This document shows positions 54,160 to 62,929 of a stretch of 64,000 bases of DNA, in pieces. The notes under the pieces are model-generated. The model was not told the DNA's origin, ran no database searches, and saw nothing but the letters and a program-made list of their open reading frames with translations. Within the stretch, counting starts at the first letter, position 1. The number at the start of each line of letters is the position of its first letter. Source of the stretch: Rhizobiales bacterium UBA1912 (GTDB lineage: Bacteria; Pseudomonadota; Alphaproteobacteria; Rhizobiales; Devosiaceae). The stretch is from contig DDGC01000029.1 in assembly GCA_002337455.1 (NCBI GenBank), positions 1-64,000 of the forward strand, in the 5' to 3' direction. A program made the translations under genes and the position numbers.

Positions 54160-55674
54160 ATGCAAGAGATCATCCGCTCCATCCTGTCCTCCTCGGTCTA
54201 TGATTTAGCGGTCGAAACCCCGCTCGAAAAGATGGGTCCGCTCTCCGACAAACTCTCCCGCCCGGTCTATATCAAGCGCGAAGACCTCCAGCCGGTCTTT
54301 TCCTTCAAGCTGCGCGGCGCCTACAACAAGCTCGCCTCGCTCACCGAGGCCGAGCGTGCAAAGGGCGTCATTTGCGCTTCGGCCGGCAATCATGCGCAGG
54401 GGCTTGCCTACTCGGCCACCCGCATGGGCACCCGTTCGGTCATCGTCATGCCCACCACTACCCCCTCGATCAAAGTCGAGGCGGTCAAGCGGCTGGGCGG
54501 CGAAGTGGTGATCCATGGCGATACCTTCGACGATTCCCGCATCCATGCGCTGACGCTATGCGACACCGAAAACCTCACCTTCGTTCACCCCTATGACGAC
54601 CCGCACGTCATCGCCGGGCAAGGCACCATCGGGGTGGAAATCCTGCGCCAGCATGGCGGCCCGATCGCGGCGATTTACCTGCCCATCGGCGGCGGCGGAC
54701 TTGCCGCCGGGGTCGCAGCCTACGCCAAATTCCTGCGCTCCGACATCAAGCTGATTGGCGTTGAACCCGAAGACGCCGCCTCGATGAAGGCCGCACTCAC
54801 CGCCGGCCGCCCCGTGCCGCTCAACGAAGTGGGCATCTTTGCCGATGGCGTTGCCGTCAAGCAGGCGGGGGACCACACATTCGACATCCTCAAAGACACG
54901 CTCGACGAGATCATCACCGTCTCGACCGACGAAATCTGCGCCGCCATCAAGGATATCTTCGAGCACACCCGCGCCATCGCCGAACCGGCGGGCGCCGTCT
55001 CGCTGGCCGGCCTGCGCAAGCACGCCCCAACGCTGCAAACCCCAGGCGCCGCCATCGCCATCTGCTCGGGCGCCAACATCAATTTCGACCGCCTGCGCCA
55101 CGTCGCCGAACGGGCCGAGCTGGGCGAGCGCGCCGAAGCGGTTCTGGCCGTCACAATCCCCGAGCGTCCCGGCGCCTATCGCGCCTTCATTCGCCTGCTG
55201 GGCGACCGCGCCATCACCGAATTCAATTACCGTATAGCGCCGGGCGCCTCGGCAAACATTTTCGTCGGCATCGGCTTGAAGCGCGGCGAGGCGGAAAAGG
55301 CCGAAATCATCGCCCTGCTGCGCGATCACGGCCACACCGTCCTCGATCTCACCGATAACGAAGTCGCCAAGCTTCACATCCGCTACATGGTCGGTGGCCG
55401 CGTCGAGGGGCTGCAGAACGAACTGCTCTACCGCTTCGAATTTCCCGAGCGCCCCGGCGCGCTGCTCAAATTCCTCGAAGGGCTGGCGCCCGACTGGAAC
55501 ATCTCCCTGTTCCACTACCGCAATCACGGCTCGGACTATGGCCGCATCCTCACCGGCATCCAGGTCCCGCCCGCCGAGCGCGACGCGTTCGAAACCTATC
55601 TCGATAGGCTCGGCTATGCCCATTGGGACGAAAGCGAAAACCCCGCCTATTCGATGTTCCTCGCTCCGGCATAA
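54160..55674 (+). CDS. ilvA: threonine ammonia-lyase, biosynthetic form
   Basis: The protein of about 504 residues makes 2-oxobutanoate from threonine, the first step to isoleucine. The PLP lysine is K50 in SFKLRGAYNK, the phosphate loop is IGGGGLAAG, and ASAGNHAQG marks the substrate site. Two ACT-like regulatory domains (about 325-405 and 420-504) are present, with YRIAPGASANIFVG and SLFHYRNHG, so feedback inhibition by isoleucine is expected. Length equals that of E. coli IlvA. The start at 54160 follows AAGG; frames starting earlier are unlikely. Confidence 0.96.
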   Translation: MQEIIRSILSSSVYDLAVETPLEKMGPLSDKLSRPVYIKREDLQPVFSFKLRGAYNKLASLTEAERAKGVICASAGNHAQGLAYSATRMGTRSVIVMPTTTPSIKVEAVKRLGGEVVIHGDTFDDSRIHALTLCDTENLTFVHPYDDPHVIAGQGTIGVEILRQHGGPIAAIYLPIGGGGLAAGVAAYAKFLRSDIKLIGVEPEDAASMKAALTAGRPVPLNEVGIFADGVAVKQAGDHTFDILKDTLDEIITVSTDEICAAIKDIFEHTRAIAEPAGAVSLAGLRKHAPTLQTPGAAIAICSGANINFDRLRHVAERAELGERAEAVLAVTIPERPGAYRAFIRLLGDRAITEFNYRIAPGASANIFVGIGLKRGEAEKAEIIALLRDHGHTVLDLTDNEVAKLHIRYMVGGRVEGLQNELLYRFEFPERPGALLKFLEGLAPDWNISLFHYRNHGSDYGRILTGIQVPPAERDAFETYLDRLGYAHWDESENPAYSMFLAPA

Positions 55675-55704
55675 AGGGCCCTGCCCGGCAATCTCCACCC
55701 ACCG

Positions 55705-55734
55705 CCGTCATCCCGGGCGAAGGCCCGGGGTGAC
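55705..55734. repeat. CCGTCATCCC-type intergenic repeat
   Basis: CCGTCATCCCGGGCGAAGG...CCCGGGGTGAC is a hairpin-forming unit of the same type as at 46275 and 35923. It lies between ilvA and the convergent SCO gene. Confidence 0.7.
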
Positions 55735-55752
55735 AGGGCAATACTCCGAATA

Positions 55753-56379
55753 TCAGCCTTCGCTGACCAATCGGCGCAGCTTGCCCACCGCCGTCTCGGC
55801 GCTTTCCTCATAGGCGATTGTGCCGAACAGTTGTCCCGCGCTGTCGATCAGGAACACCGAGGCCGTGTGGTTTACGTTATAGCCACCGCCCTCGAGCGGC
55901 GCCTTTTCGGCAAACACGCCCCAGGCTTTGACGGCCTTGTCGATCTCTTCGGGCTCGCCGGTGATCCCGGTGATCCGTTCGGAAACCCAGCCCACATATT
56001 CGCCCAGCACCTCGGGCGTGTCGCGCTCTGGATCGACGGAAACGAAAAAGGCGTTCACCCCGTCCGCGTCATCGCCCAGTTCGGCATACCAGTGCTGCAT
56101 GTCCGCCAGCGTGGTCGGGCACACGTCCGGGCAATGGGTAAACCCGAAAAACACCATCGAGGGTTTTCCGGTAAACACCGATTGATCGACCGGCGCCCCG
56201 GTGTGGTCGACGAGCTGGTAATCCCCGGCGCCATACTGCCCCTCCGGCGCTGCGGCCAGTTGGGTGGACGGTCCGGGCCGCATCTGTGTCGAATAGAGCA
56301 GCACGCCTGCCCCGGCCGCCGCCACGACGACCAGCGTCCAGAGCACAACGCGCACGGTTCCAAGTGTCGAATTGGCCAT
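55753..56379 (-). CDS. SCO1/SenC family copper chaperone
   Basis: The protein of about 208 residues has an N-terminal anchor (about 9-29) and a thioredoxin-like domain with the copper site THCPDVCPTT (C83 and C87) and the histidine in NVNHTASV (about 175). SCO proteins deliver copper to the CuA centre of cytochrome oxidase. It starts 4 bp after the PCuAC-YcnI gene, so they form one operon. Upstream in-frame ATGs lie within the previous gene and are not needed. Confidence 0.93.
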   Translation of the reverse strand: MANSTLGTVRVVLWTLVVVAAAGAGVLLYSTQMRPGPSTQLAAAPEGQYGAGDYQLVDHTGAPVDQSVFTGKPSMVFFGFTHCPDVCPTTLADMQHWYAELGDDADGVNAFFVSVDPERDTPEVLGEYVGWVSERITGITGEPEEIDKAVKAWGVFAEKAPLEGGGYNVNHTASVFLIDSAGQLFGTIAYEESAETAVGKLRRLVSEG

Positions 56380-56383
56380 GGCC

Positions 56384-57262
56384 TCAGTGCCCCTCATGGG
56401 CGGAGTGATCCATGCCCGAGGCCCCGAACGCCTGTACCGCCAGCGCGATCTCGACTTCACCGGCCTTTTCAAAAACCAGGGTCACCGGCACGGTCTCGCC
56501 TTCTACGAACGGCGCGGAAATGTTCATGAACATCATGTGCAGCCCGCCGGGTGCCAGCGTCACCGTCTCACCGGCCGGAATCTCCAGTCCTTCGGGCAGT
56601 TGCCGCATCTGCATGACGTCGTTGACCACGGCCATTTCGTGGATCTGCACGTCCGGCGAAAACGACGATTGCGCCGAAACCAGCCGGTCGGCGTCCTCGC
56701 CGGTGTTGGTGACTGTCACATAGCCGCCAGCCACGGGGGCGTTGGGCAGCGTGGCGCGGGCAAAGGCCCCGGTCAGCTCCAGGTCGCCCACGGTAATGGT
56801 GTCACCGCCGTGATGACCATGATCGGCCGGCGCGTCACCCAGGCTCACTGCCGGCTCCCAGCCCAGCGCGACATCGCCGCACATCTGCTCGACGGCAAAG
56901 ACGATATCGGTTTCCGGCAGATCGCCGGCGAAGGTCCCGGTAAAGGCGAAAGTCTCGTGCCCGTCGTCGGGCACCGCGCCGCCCGACCAGACGATCTGGC
57001 CGACCTGTCCGTCGGTGCCCGGTGTTTCGAGCGTCCAGCCATCCTTGGCCTCGGCGCTCACGTCAACAAAGCCCTGGGGCAGCGTGACGCGAACCGTATC
57101 GGTCGGGGCGCCGTCGCAGCCATGGGGCAGAACCAGCACGCCACGGAACTCTTCACCGGGCGCCGATTGCGCGGTCTCGAAGGTCATATGCGCCAGGGCT
57201 GGCGAAGCAATGGCAATTACAGATGCAGCGGCAAGCGCCACGCGGGAAACGGTGCGGATCAT
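56384..57262 (-). CDS. YcnI (DUF1775)-PCuAC copper-binding fusion protein
   Basis: The protein of about 292 residues joins two copper domains. After the signal peptide, cleavage leaves an N-terminal histidine, H25 (ALA-HMTFETAQ), as in YcnI copper sites, followed by a DUF1775 domain to about 160. A His-rich linker (DHGHHGGD) leads to a PCuAC domain (about 170-275) with the ligand pattern IHEM, MQMRQ and GLHMMFM. The C-terminus is again His-rich. It would bind copper in the periplasm and hand it to SCO or directly to cytochrome oxidase. GGAG precedes the ATG at 57262. Confidence 0.9.
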   Translation of the reverse strand: MIRTVSRVALAAASVIAIASPALAHMTFETAQSAPGEEFRGVLVLPHGCDGAPTDTVRVTLPQGFVDVSAEAKDGWTLETPGTDGQVGQIVWSGGAVPDDGHETFAFTGTFAGDLPETDIVFAVEQMCGDVALGWEPAVSLGDAPADHGHHGGDTITVGDLELTGAFARATLPNAPVAGGYVTVTNTGEDADRLVSAQSSFSPDVQIHEMAVVNDVMQMRQLPEGLEIPAGETVTLAPGGLHMMFMNISAPFVEGETVPVTLVFEKAGEVEIALAVQAFGASGMDHSAHEGH

Positions 57263-57309
57263 GATTGATCTCCAGCATAAAAATTGGGTCTGAAAGAAAG
57301 AAAGTTCAA

Positions 57310-57663
57310 TCAGGCCAATGCTGGCGGCGCTCGCGAGTTGCGGATGGAGAACGGGTGCTGGGCGACCACCAGATCGTCGGCGACCCTGAATTCTGCCAGC
57401 GCAAACCGGGTATAAGCCGGCTCGGCAACGCATGGCGCCGGCGGCAAGTCGGCGATACCGGCCCGGCAGGCGTGGCAGGGCGAATGGCCGCCGCTCCCGT
57501 CGTCGGGCGCGCCACCGCAGAACGAAAGATCGGCAACCGAATAGGAAAGCCCGTCATCGGCCGCCTGAATGGCGACAGGCTGATGCGCGAACGCGAGAAA
57601 CACCAGCGCCAGCACGGCCAGCGCCTTTACGATCTCTCCGCCGATGTCGCGCGCAAGGCCCAT
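57310..57663 (-). CDS. DUF2946-like small membrane-anchored protein
   Basis: The protein of about 117 residues has one N-terminal hydrophobic segment (about 12-32), a cysteine cluster (SFCGGAPDD... SPCHACRAG), and the family-type ending NSRAPPALA. DUF2946 proteins are often found with copper or cobalt genes and may hold a metal by the cysteines. It is the first gene of the DUF2946, YcnI-PCuAC, SCO operon. The ATG at 57663 follows GAGGGTGGCGAGG; a TTG at 57753 is also in frame. Confidence 0.75.
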   Translation of the reverse strand: MGLARDIGGEIVKALAVLALVFLAFAHQPVAIQAADDGLSYSVADLSFCGGAPDDGSGGHSPCHACRAGIADLPPAPCVAEPAYTRFALAEFRVADDLVVAQHPFSIRNSRAPPALA

Positions 57664-57769
57664 GCCCTCGCCACCCTCAGGCTTTTCGTGTTCCCGCGCT
57701 TTTACACCAAGCCCGGCAAAGGACAATGCGGCTATTTTGCCCAGGGCGCTCAAGATTCATTCGGAACCG

Positions 57770-57834
57770 ATTTTATAGCGCTTTCCCGGCGAAGAGAACG
57801 ACAAGCGGTGCCGTTAAAACCTGAACGGCTCTAA
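57770..57834. repeat. palindromic repeat supplying a stop codon
   Basis: The element runs TTTTATAGCGCTTTCCCGGCG to ACCTGAACGGCTCTAA. Its right end on the minus strand (TTAGAG) makes the TAG stop of the GNAT gene at 57831. The 13-mer TAGCGCTTTCCCG recurs at 54080-54092. It resembles, but is not the same as, the RIME-like family at 30406. Confidence 0.6.
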
Positions 57835-58121
57835 CCCCTGAGCACATCCTGCCATTCTGGGTGCCGTTCGATCTGCGCCTTGGCGAAGGGGCACAGCGGG
57901 ATGATCTTGATGCCCTCGGCCCGCGCATCCTCGACGCCACGCTGCACCAGCGCCTCACCCACCCCGCGTCCGCGCAATGCTTCTGGCATGCCTGTGTGGT
58001 CGATAATGCGCTGATGGAGCCCGACCTTGGTATAGGTCATTTCCGCCTCGTGCCCGTCGATACGGATCACATAGCGCCCCTTGGTCTCGCCCTCTTCGCG
58101 CTCGATGGTAAATGCGCTCAT
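57831..58121 (-). CDS. small GNAT acetyltransferase (YidJ/NATD1-like)
   Basis: The protein of about 96 residues belongs to the compact COG2388 acetyltransferases, with LRGRGVGEALVQRGVEDAR as the acetyl-CoA loop and the ending PFAKAQIERHPEWQDVL. Substrates are unknown. AAAGGA precedes the ATG at 58121. Its stop lies within a repeat. It follows the DUF5996 gene by 14 bp, so co-transcription is likely. Confidence 0.9.
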   Translation of the reverse strand: MSAFTIEREEGETKGRYVIRIDGHEAEMTYTKVGLHQRIIDHTGMPEALRGRGVGEALVQRGVEDARAEGIKIIPLCPFAKAQIERHPEWQDVLRG

Positions 58122-58135
58122 CTCAAAATTCCTTT

Positions 58136-59080
58136 TCAAACCGCGCGGGGCCGGAGCGGCACACCGGTACTGCATTCCAACGCCGCCCGGTCCCAATTGC
58201 CCAGGCTGGCCGCCGCATCATAGGTGCTCTGCAAGAACGCCAGCAGCGTTGCGTCGGGGTCGTCCGCCTCGCGCACCGCGTCATAGGGCAGAATGAACTC
58301 GCCCAGCGCCTCATGGAAAAACGCAGCTTCGGGCCGCACGGGCGCCTTGGCAAACGCGTCGGGCGTTGGGTAGGCATAAGAATAGAACGCTGGGTAGTCG
58401 ATCCCACCGCCGCCCGGCCAAAACCCGGCCGATGAAACCTCGTGGCTATAGGCCTCGCGCGTCACATCGTCTGGCAGGGCCGGAATACCGCCCGGATGCG
58501 GCGGCGCGCCGCGCCCGGAAAACCGCGTTACCGCCATATCGAAACTGCCCCAGAACAGATGGACCGGGCTGACCTTGCCCAGAAAGCCCGTGCGGAAGGT
58601 CCCGAACACTCTCTCGATTTGCACCAGCGCCCCATGAAAGCGGCGGACCGCGTCGGCATCATAGGGCCTTTCCGCAACATCCTCGGCAAAGGGCAGCGCA
58701 TCGGCGATTTCGTTGGGCCTCCCATCAAATTGCACTGTTGCACCAATGTCCTGCAGCAGTTTAGTGAACTTTTGCGCGAATCCCGCCACCGACATGGGCT
58801 CGAGCGCAAATTGCGCGCTCCGTCCGTCCGCCGCTGTCCCGACAACCGCATGCTGATGGAAGTCGAAAACGATCTCGGCCGCGCCGCCCCCACCGTCGCA
58901 TACCGTGCCGGTGGTCAGCCCGCGCGGGCTGACATAGAGCGTGGCGTGCCAGGAATGATTGACCCAGGGCGTATGCGCCAGCCGGTATTTTCCAACGATC
59001 TGGCTGTAAAGATGAAGTGCCGCGCCAGTGTCTTTCCAGGGCTCAAAGGCAATATCGGGCCAATCGGCGTTTACAATCAC
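58136..59080 (-). CDS. DUF5996 family protein
   Basis: The 314-residue soluble protein has the patterns HTPWVNHSWHATLYVSPRGL near the start, VFDFHQHAVV, VSPVHLFWGSFDMAVTRFSG in the middle, and FWPGGGGIDYPAFYSYAYP towards the end. These fit DUF5996, a family with no established activity but many conserved His and Trp residues that suggest an enzyme. Translation begins at a GTG with AGAGG ten bases upstream. It forms a unit with the downstream GNAT gene. Confidence 0.85.
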   Translation of the reverse strand: MIVNADWPDIAFEPWKDTGAALHLYSQIVGKYRLAHTPWVNHSWHATLYVSPRGLTTGTVCDGGGGAAEIVFDFHQHAVVGTAADGRSAQFALEPMSVAGFAQKFTKLLQDIGATVQFDGRPNEIADALPFAEDVAERPYDADAVRRFHGALVQIERVFGTFRTGFLGKVSPVHLFWGSFDMAVTRFSGRGAPPHPGGIPALPDDVTREAYSHEVSSAGFWPGGGGIDYPAFYSYAYPTPDAFAKAPVRPEAAFFHEALGEFILPYDAVREADDPDATLLAFLQSTYDAAASLGNWDRAALECSTGVPLRPRAV

Positions 59081-59179
59081 AGGGGCGCACCTCTTCTCGA
59101 TTCAACAGCCCGATAGTGCGCAGGTTGCCCCGGCATCGGCAAGCGGTCAGTCGGACGAGGCGATTGCAAAAGGCCCCCC

Positions 59180-59348
59180 TCACCCCGGCCATGCTTTGCA
59201 AGTCCCGACCTCACCCCAAAGGGGCGAGGGAGCCACCCTGCAACTCTCCTCAGCGCTGCCGCTTATCTCCTGCATTTCGGCCAACTTAACCCTCGCCCCT
59301 CGGGGGAGAGGGTGGCCGGCAGGCCGGTGAGGGGGCCTTGAGCGGTAG
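59180..59348. repeat. GC-rich dispersed repeats in an intergenic region
   Basis: The 282-bp gap 59081-59362 has no gene that I can support. It carries CTCACCCC / GGGGCGAGGG units at about 59180-59232 and, at 59290-59348, a second copy of the element found at 60-108, sharing CCCTCGCCCCTC and CTTGAGCGGTAG. Confidence 0.7.
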
Positions 59349-59362
59349 CGCAACGCGCGCCC

Positions 59363-59824
59363 TCAGTCCTTGCCACCGCCTTTGGTCGACAGCGCGTCCG
59401 TGCGCTCCCTCAGACCGGCCAGCATGTCGCCGAGAAAGCGCTTCACCGCATCGAGTTCCTCGCCAGAATACTGGCCGAGCACCACTGCATGCAGCGGCTG
59501 GGGGCCGCGCGAAAAGGGCCTGAACCGCTCCTCTTCCGTCGCTGGTCCCAGCGTCAGAAGCGTCACCCGCCTGTCGGTCGGGTGCTGTCCGCGCGCGATA
59601 TAACCGTCAGCCTCGAGCCTGTTGAGCATGATGGCAGTTGCGCCGCTCGACATGCCCAGATGCCGGGCTACGGCCGAGGGTGTCGCCTCCCCCGGATGGG
59701 TCCGCACATAGCCAATCGCCATCATGTCCGAGAGGTTCAGTCCTGCCGCAGCCGAATAGGCCCGGTAGGCGCGGCTCATTTCGTCGGTCAGGTCACTGAC
59801 CAGGGCGTCGATGTCATCAGTCAT
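59363..59824 (-). CDS. MarR-family transcriptional regulator
   Basis: The 153-residue protein has the MarR layout, with recognition helix region ATPSAVARHLGMSSGATAIMLNRLEA and wing GQHPTDRRVTLLTLG. It is divergent from the HlyD/DUF2955 efflux genes, the normal arrangement for a repressor that is released by a toxic compound. GGAAG precedes the ATG. Confidence 0.9.
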   Translation of the reverse strand: MTDDIDALVSDLTDEMSRAYRAYSAAAGLNLSDMMAIGYVRTHPGEATPSAVARHLGMSSGATAIMLNRLEADGYIARGQHPTDRRVTLLTLGPATEEERFRPFSRGPQPLHAVVLGQYSGEELDAVKRFLGDMLAGLRERTDALSTKGGGKD

Positions 59825-59870
59825 GCGTTTTCTTCCATGCTGATATACCTCTAAAACAAAGATACTCTAT

Positions 59871-59887
59871 TGCAAAGCTAAATTGCA
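59871..59887. promoter_or_regulatory. candidate operator between marR-like and hlyD-like genes
   Basis: TGCAA AGCTAAA TTGCA is a 5-bp inverted repeat with a 7-bp spacer in the AT-rich divergent region 59825-59930, where both promoters must lie. It is a likely place for the MarR-type regulator, but the arms are short. Confidence 0.4.
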
Positions 59888-59930
59888 CGGCTTAGATAGC
59901 AGCCAATCATTGCACGACCAGGATAGAACA

Positions 59931-61136
59931 ATGGCGCAGGCAGCTCCACTCAACGATGACGAACTCCGTTCCACTGGCACCGGTTCTGTCGAACCGCTCC
60001 GCTCCGAGGCAGCGCGCGAGGCAACTGCAGCGCCCGAGGAGACCGATACGCCAGCCGAACCGTCGGCCCCGCCGCCCAGCCGCAGCAAGGCCCGCATAGT
60101 CGGGCTCGGCCTTCTGGTCGCGCTTGGCGCCTGCATTGCCTGGTATCCGCTTTCCGATCACCACGCGCCCTATTCGGGCGGCGGATCGCTGGTTGGCGAT
60201 GTCACCCAGATTGCCGCCCGCGTTTCCGGTCCGGTTTCCGAAGTTCTGGTCAGCGACAACTCCGAGGTGATCGCGGGCCAGCCGCTGTTCCATATCGATG
60301 AAACAACTTTTGTCATGGACGTCGCCCAGGCCACGGCCCAACTCGACCAGACCTCGGCCTCGATTTCTTCGGCCGGCGCCGCTATTCCCGCGGCCCGCGC
60401 CAAAGCCGAACAGGCCGAGATCGCCCTCGCCAACGCGCAGGAAACCCTTGATCGCACCGAACAATTGTTCGAGCGCGATCTCACCAGTACCGCCCAGCTT
60501 TCCCAGGTCCAGGCCAATTTCGATACCGCCGAGCTCAACGTGACTGCTGCGCGCGCCGAACTCGAACGCGTCACCGCCTCGGCCGGTCCGCTCGATGACA
60601 CCAATCCCAATGTGCGCGCCGCGCAGGCGGGTCTGGAAAAGGCGCGTTTCGGGCTGGAAAACACGACGGTCCGCGCGCCCGCCGACGGTTACGTCACAAA
60701 TCTTTCCCTCACCCCCGGCCAGTTCGTGGGCGCCGGTTCGCCCGTCATGACCTTTGTCAGCGAGGGCCGCGACACGGTCATCGTCGATTATCGCGAGAAC
60801 CAGCTGGTCAATGTCGCCCCCGGCGACCGCGCAGTGGTGATTTTCCAGGCCGCCCCCGGCCGCCAGTTCGAAGGCACGGTGGAGAGCATTGCCTGGGGCA
60901 TCAGCAATGGCCGCGTGTCCAGCAACGGGCTCGCCCAGTCGTCCACCGACAGCCGCTGGTTTCCCCCGGCCCGCAAGATCCCGGTGCGCATCGTCATTGA
61001 CGATCCCGACGCCCTGCCCGCCAATGTGCGGCTCGGTTCGGAAGCGGGCGCGCTGATCGTCCCCGAGGATGGTTTCATACCCGCCGTCGCCCGGTCGCTT
61101 GTCGGCCTGCGCGGCATGTTCTCCGGCTTCAACTGA
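59931..61136 (+). CDS. HlyD/EmrA-family efflux adaptor
   Basis: The protein of about 401 residues has a cytoplasmic acidic N-terminus, one membrane helix (about 54-73), a biotinyl-lipoyl half-motif (QIAARVSGPVSEVLVSDNSEV), a long helical hairpin (about 120-210), the second lipoyl half (VRAPADGYVTNLSLTPGQFV) and a beta-barrel. It bridges an inner-membrane pump to the outer membrane. AGGA lies 8 bp before the ATG. It is coupled with a DUF2955 membrane protein 12 bp downstream, a known pairing for export of aromatic compounds. Confidence 0.92.
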   Translation: MAQAAPLNDDELRSTGTGSVEPLRSEAAREATAAPEETDTPAEPSAPPPSRSKARIVGLGLLVALGACIAWYPLSDHHAPYSGGGSLVGDVTQIAARVSGPVSEVLVSDNSEVIAGQPLFHIDETTFVMDVAQATAQLDQTSASISSAGAAIPAARAKAEQAEIALANAQETLDRTEQLFERDLTSTAQLSQVQANFDTAELNVTAARAELERVTASAGPLDDTNPNVRAAQAGLEKARFGLENTTVRAPADGYVTNLSLTPGQFVGAGSPVMTFVSEGRDTVIVDYRENQLVNVAPGDRAVVIFQAAPGRQFEGTVESIAWGISNGRVSSNGLAQSSTDSRWFPPARKIPVRIVIDDPDALPANVRLGSEAGALIVPEDGFIPAVARSLVGLRGMFSGFN

Positions 61137-61148
61137 GGCTTTCGATAC

Positions 61149-62183
61149 ATGGAACAGCTCCCCCGCGTCGATCCGCTCGAAGATCCCTATCTGGCGCTGC
61201 GCACCGCGCTGGTCGTGGTGATCTGCACGGTCATGTCCGAGCCGCTGGGCATCACCATGGTCATGCTGCCGGTCGCCATCGGCATGAGCATGGTGTCCAA
61301 CCAGCGTGGGGGGCTGAACGCCCGTGTTTTTGCCGGGCCGATCATCCTGCCCGTCGTTGCTGTCGTCTTTAGCTGGATTGCCGCGATGACCGTCAACGAA
61401 CCGTTTCTGTTTCTCCTGGTCAACGGCCTGCTTGCGGTCGTTGGCCTGGCCCTCATGCTGTTTCGCGGCTCTCGCGGCGGCATGTTGCTCACCGTTTTTC
61501 CGGCAATGATGTCGGTGTCGGCGATCTACAGCGACTATGCCCTTGCCGGCATCCGCGACGCCATGGTCATGGGCGGCATTCTGGTCGGCGTCGCCGCAAC
61601 TATCGCCAACATTCTTTTCCCCCCGACAACCCGACGAATTCACGTGGAAAATCCCACTCCTCTCGATTCGGAGTCCCCCTTTGCCGAGCTTGCCATCCGG
61701 GTGGTGGTCTATTTCTCCACGCTGGTCGCGACATTTGCCATTGGCGACATGACCTTGCTGATCGTCCCGATCATGATGATCTTTGTTTGTGGCGAGCCCG
61801 ACCATGGCGGGCGGGTCGAGCAGGTTTTCGATCGCGGCTTGGGCACTGTCGTCGGCGGCGTGGTGGCGACGGGCGGGCTGGCCATCTATTATCTCGTGCC
61901 GCAGTTCCCGGTTCTGGTTTTGCTGCTGGCGGCCATCACCTATTTCCTGATCGAGGGCATGAGCTGGGGCCGCAACCGGCCGCAATTTTACCAGTATGTC
62001 TGCTCGGTTGCCCTGGTGATGATCCTCTCTTCGATCACCGGCGCCAATTCGGCCTTCGAGGTGGTGTTCCAGCGCATCGTTTTGACCATGGGGATCATGC
62101 TCGCGGGCATCGCGCTGCTCTCGCTGCTCGAAGCGATCTTTATCGCGCCAAAGCCCCGGCGATCAGCACCTCTACCCGCGTAA
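61149..62183 (+). CDS. DUF2955/FUSC-like inner-membrane transporter
   Basis: The 344-residue protein has about ten membrane helices in two repeats, with LRTALVVVICTVMSEPLG at the start and GRVEQVFDRGLGTVVGGVVA in the second half, matching DUF2955 and the fusaric acid resistance (FUSC) group. It is half of an aromatic-compound exporter together with the HlyD adaptor upstream. No outer-membrane partner is encoded nearby. Confidence 0.9.
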   Translation: MEQLPRVDPLEDPYLALRTALVVVICTVMSEPLGITMVMLPVAIGMSMVSNQRGGLNARVFAGPIILPVVAVVFSWIAAMTVNEPFLFLLVNGLLAVVGLALMLFRGSRGGMLLTVFPAMMSVSAIYSDYALAGIRDAMVMGGILVGVAATIANILFPPTTRRIHVENPTPLDSESPFAELAIRVVVYFSTLVATFAIGDMTLLIVPIMMIFVCGEPDHGGRVEQVFDRGLGTVVGGVVATGGLAIYYLVPQFPVLVLLLAAITYFLIEGMSWGRNRPQFYQYVCSVALVMILSSITGANSAFEVVFQRIVLTMGIMLAGIALLSLLEAIFIAPKPRRSAPLPA

Positions 62184-62420
62184 CGGGCGGCGTCACGCTG
62201 TGGAAAACCCTCTCCGCAGCAGCAGCCCGACGCCCCTCAACCGGCCGGCAGGCCATTAAAGCGAGACTCCTGCGACAATTTGCGCTTAACATCCCGTTAA
62301 GGGGACCAAACGGTATGCCGGGCTGTTGCGGATTTTGATAAGCCAGATGGCGCCCGATTTCGGCGCGAAAGCCCCCTTCATCCGGTCTGCACACGTGCTG
62401 GCGAGTTGAGGGGAAAATGG

Positions 62421-62852
62421 ATGTCGGACATCTATATAGTGGGCTTTGACGGGACCGAAGCTTCGGGGCGCGCCGCTGATCTTGCGGCCGGTCTTGCCAA
62501 AACGTCGGGTGCCACGCTGCATCTGGTGCTGGTGCTCGAGTGGTCACCCTACAGTTTCCTGAGTCAGGAAGAGCTGGCCGAGCGCCACAAGCGGCGTGAG
62601 GAAGAACTCGTTCGCGCCGCCAAGGTCGTCGAGCCTGTCGCCGCCAAGTACAGCGCCATGGGCATCACCACCACCCACGAGGTGCGATACGGCCACGCCG
62701 GCGAGATCATCGCGGAGATCGCACAGTCGTCGGGCGCAAAGCAGATCTTTGTCGGCCGACAGGGCTCTCGCAAGCTCACCGACCGCCTCCTGGGCGGGTT
62801 GACCATGGCGCTCGTTCAGGTCGCCACGGTGCCGGTCACCGTGGTTCCGTAA
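62421..62852 (+). CDS. universal stress protein (UspA family)
   Basis: The protein of about 143 residues has the Usp fold, with YIVGFDGTEASGRAADLAAG at the start and the nucleotide-binding region GRQGSRKLTDRLLGGLTMALVQ, a variant of G-2x-G-9x-G-S/T. GAGGGG precedes the ATG at 62421; an upstream TTG at 62406 is less likely. It lies 77 bp before an AGCS transporter gene in the same direction, and Usp proteins often accompany transporters. Confidence 0.92.
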   Translation: MSDIYIVGFDGTEASGRAADLAAGLAKTSGATLHLVLVLEWSPYSFLSQEELAERHKRREEELVRAAKVVEPVAAKYSAMGITTTHEVRYGHAGEIIAEIAQSSGAKQIFVGRQGSRKLTDRLLGGLTMALVQVATVPVTVVP

Positions 62853-62929
62853 GGGGTCGCAACAAGTCAACACTTCGCCCGCGCCGACGGCAAAACGGCA
62901 CGGAGCGAAGGTTCAAGGGGATAGATAAA

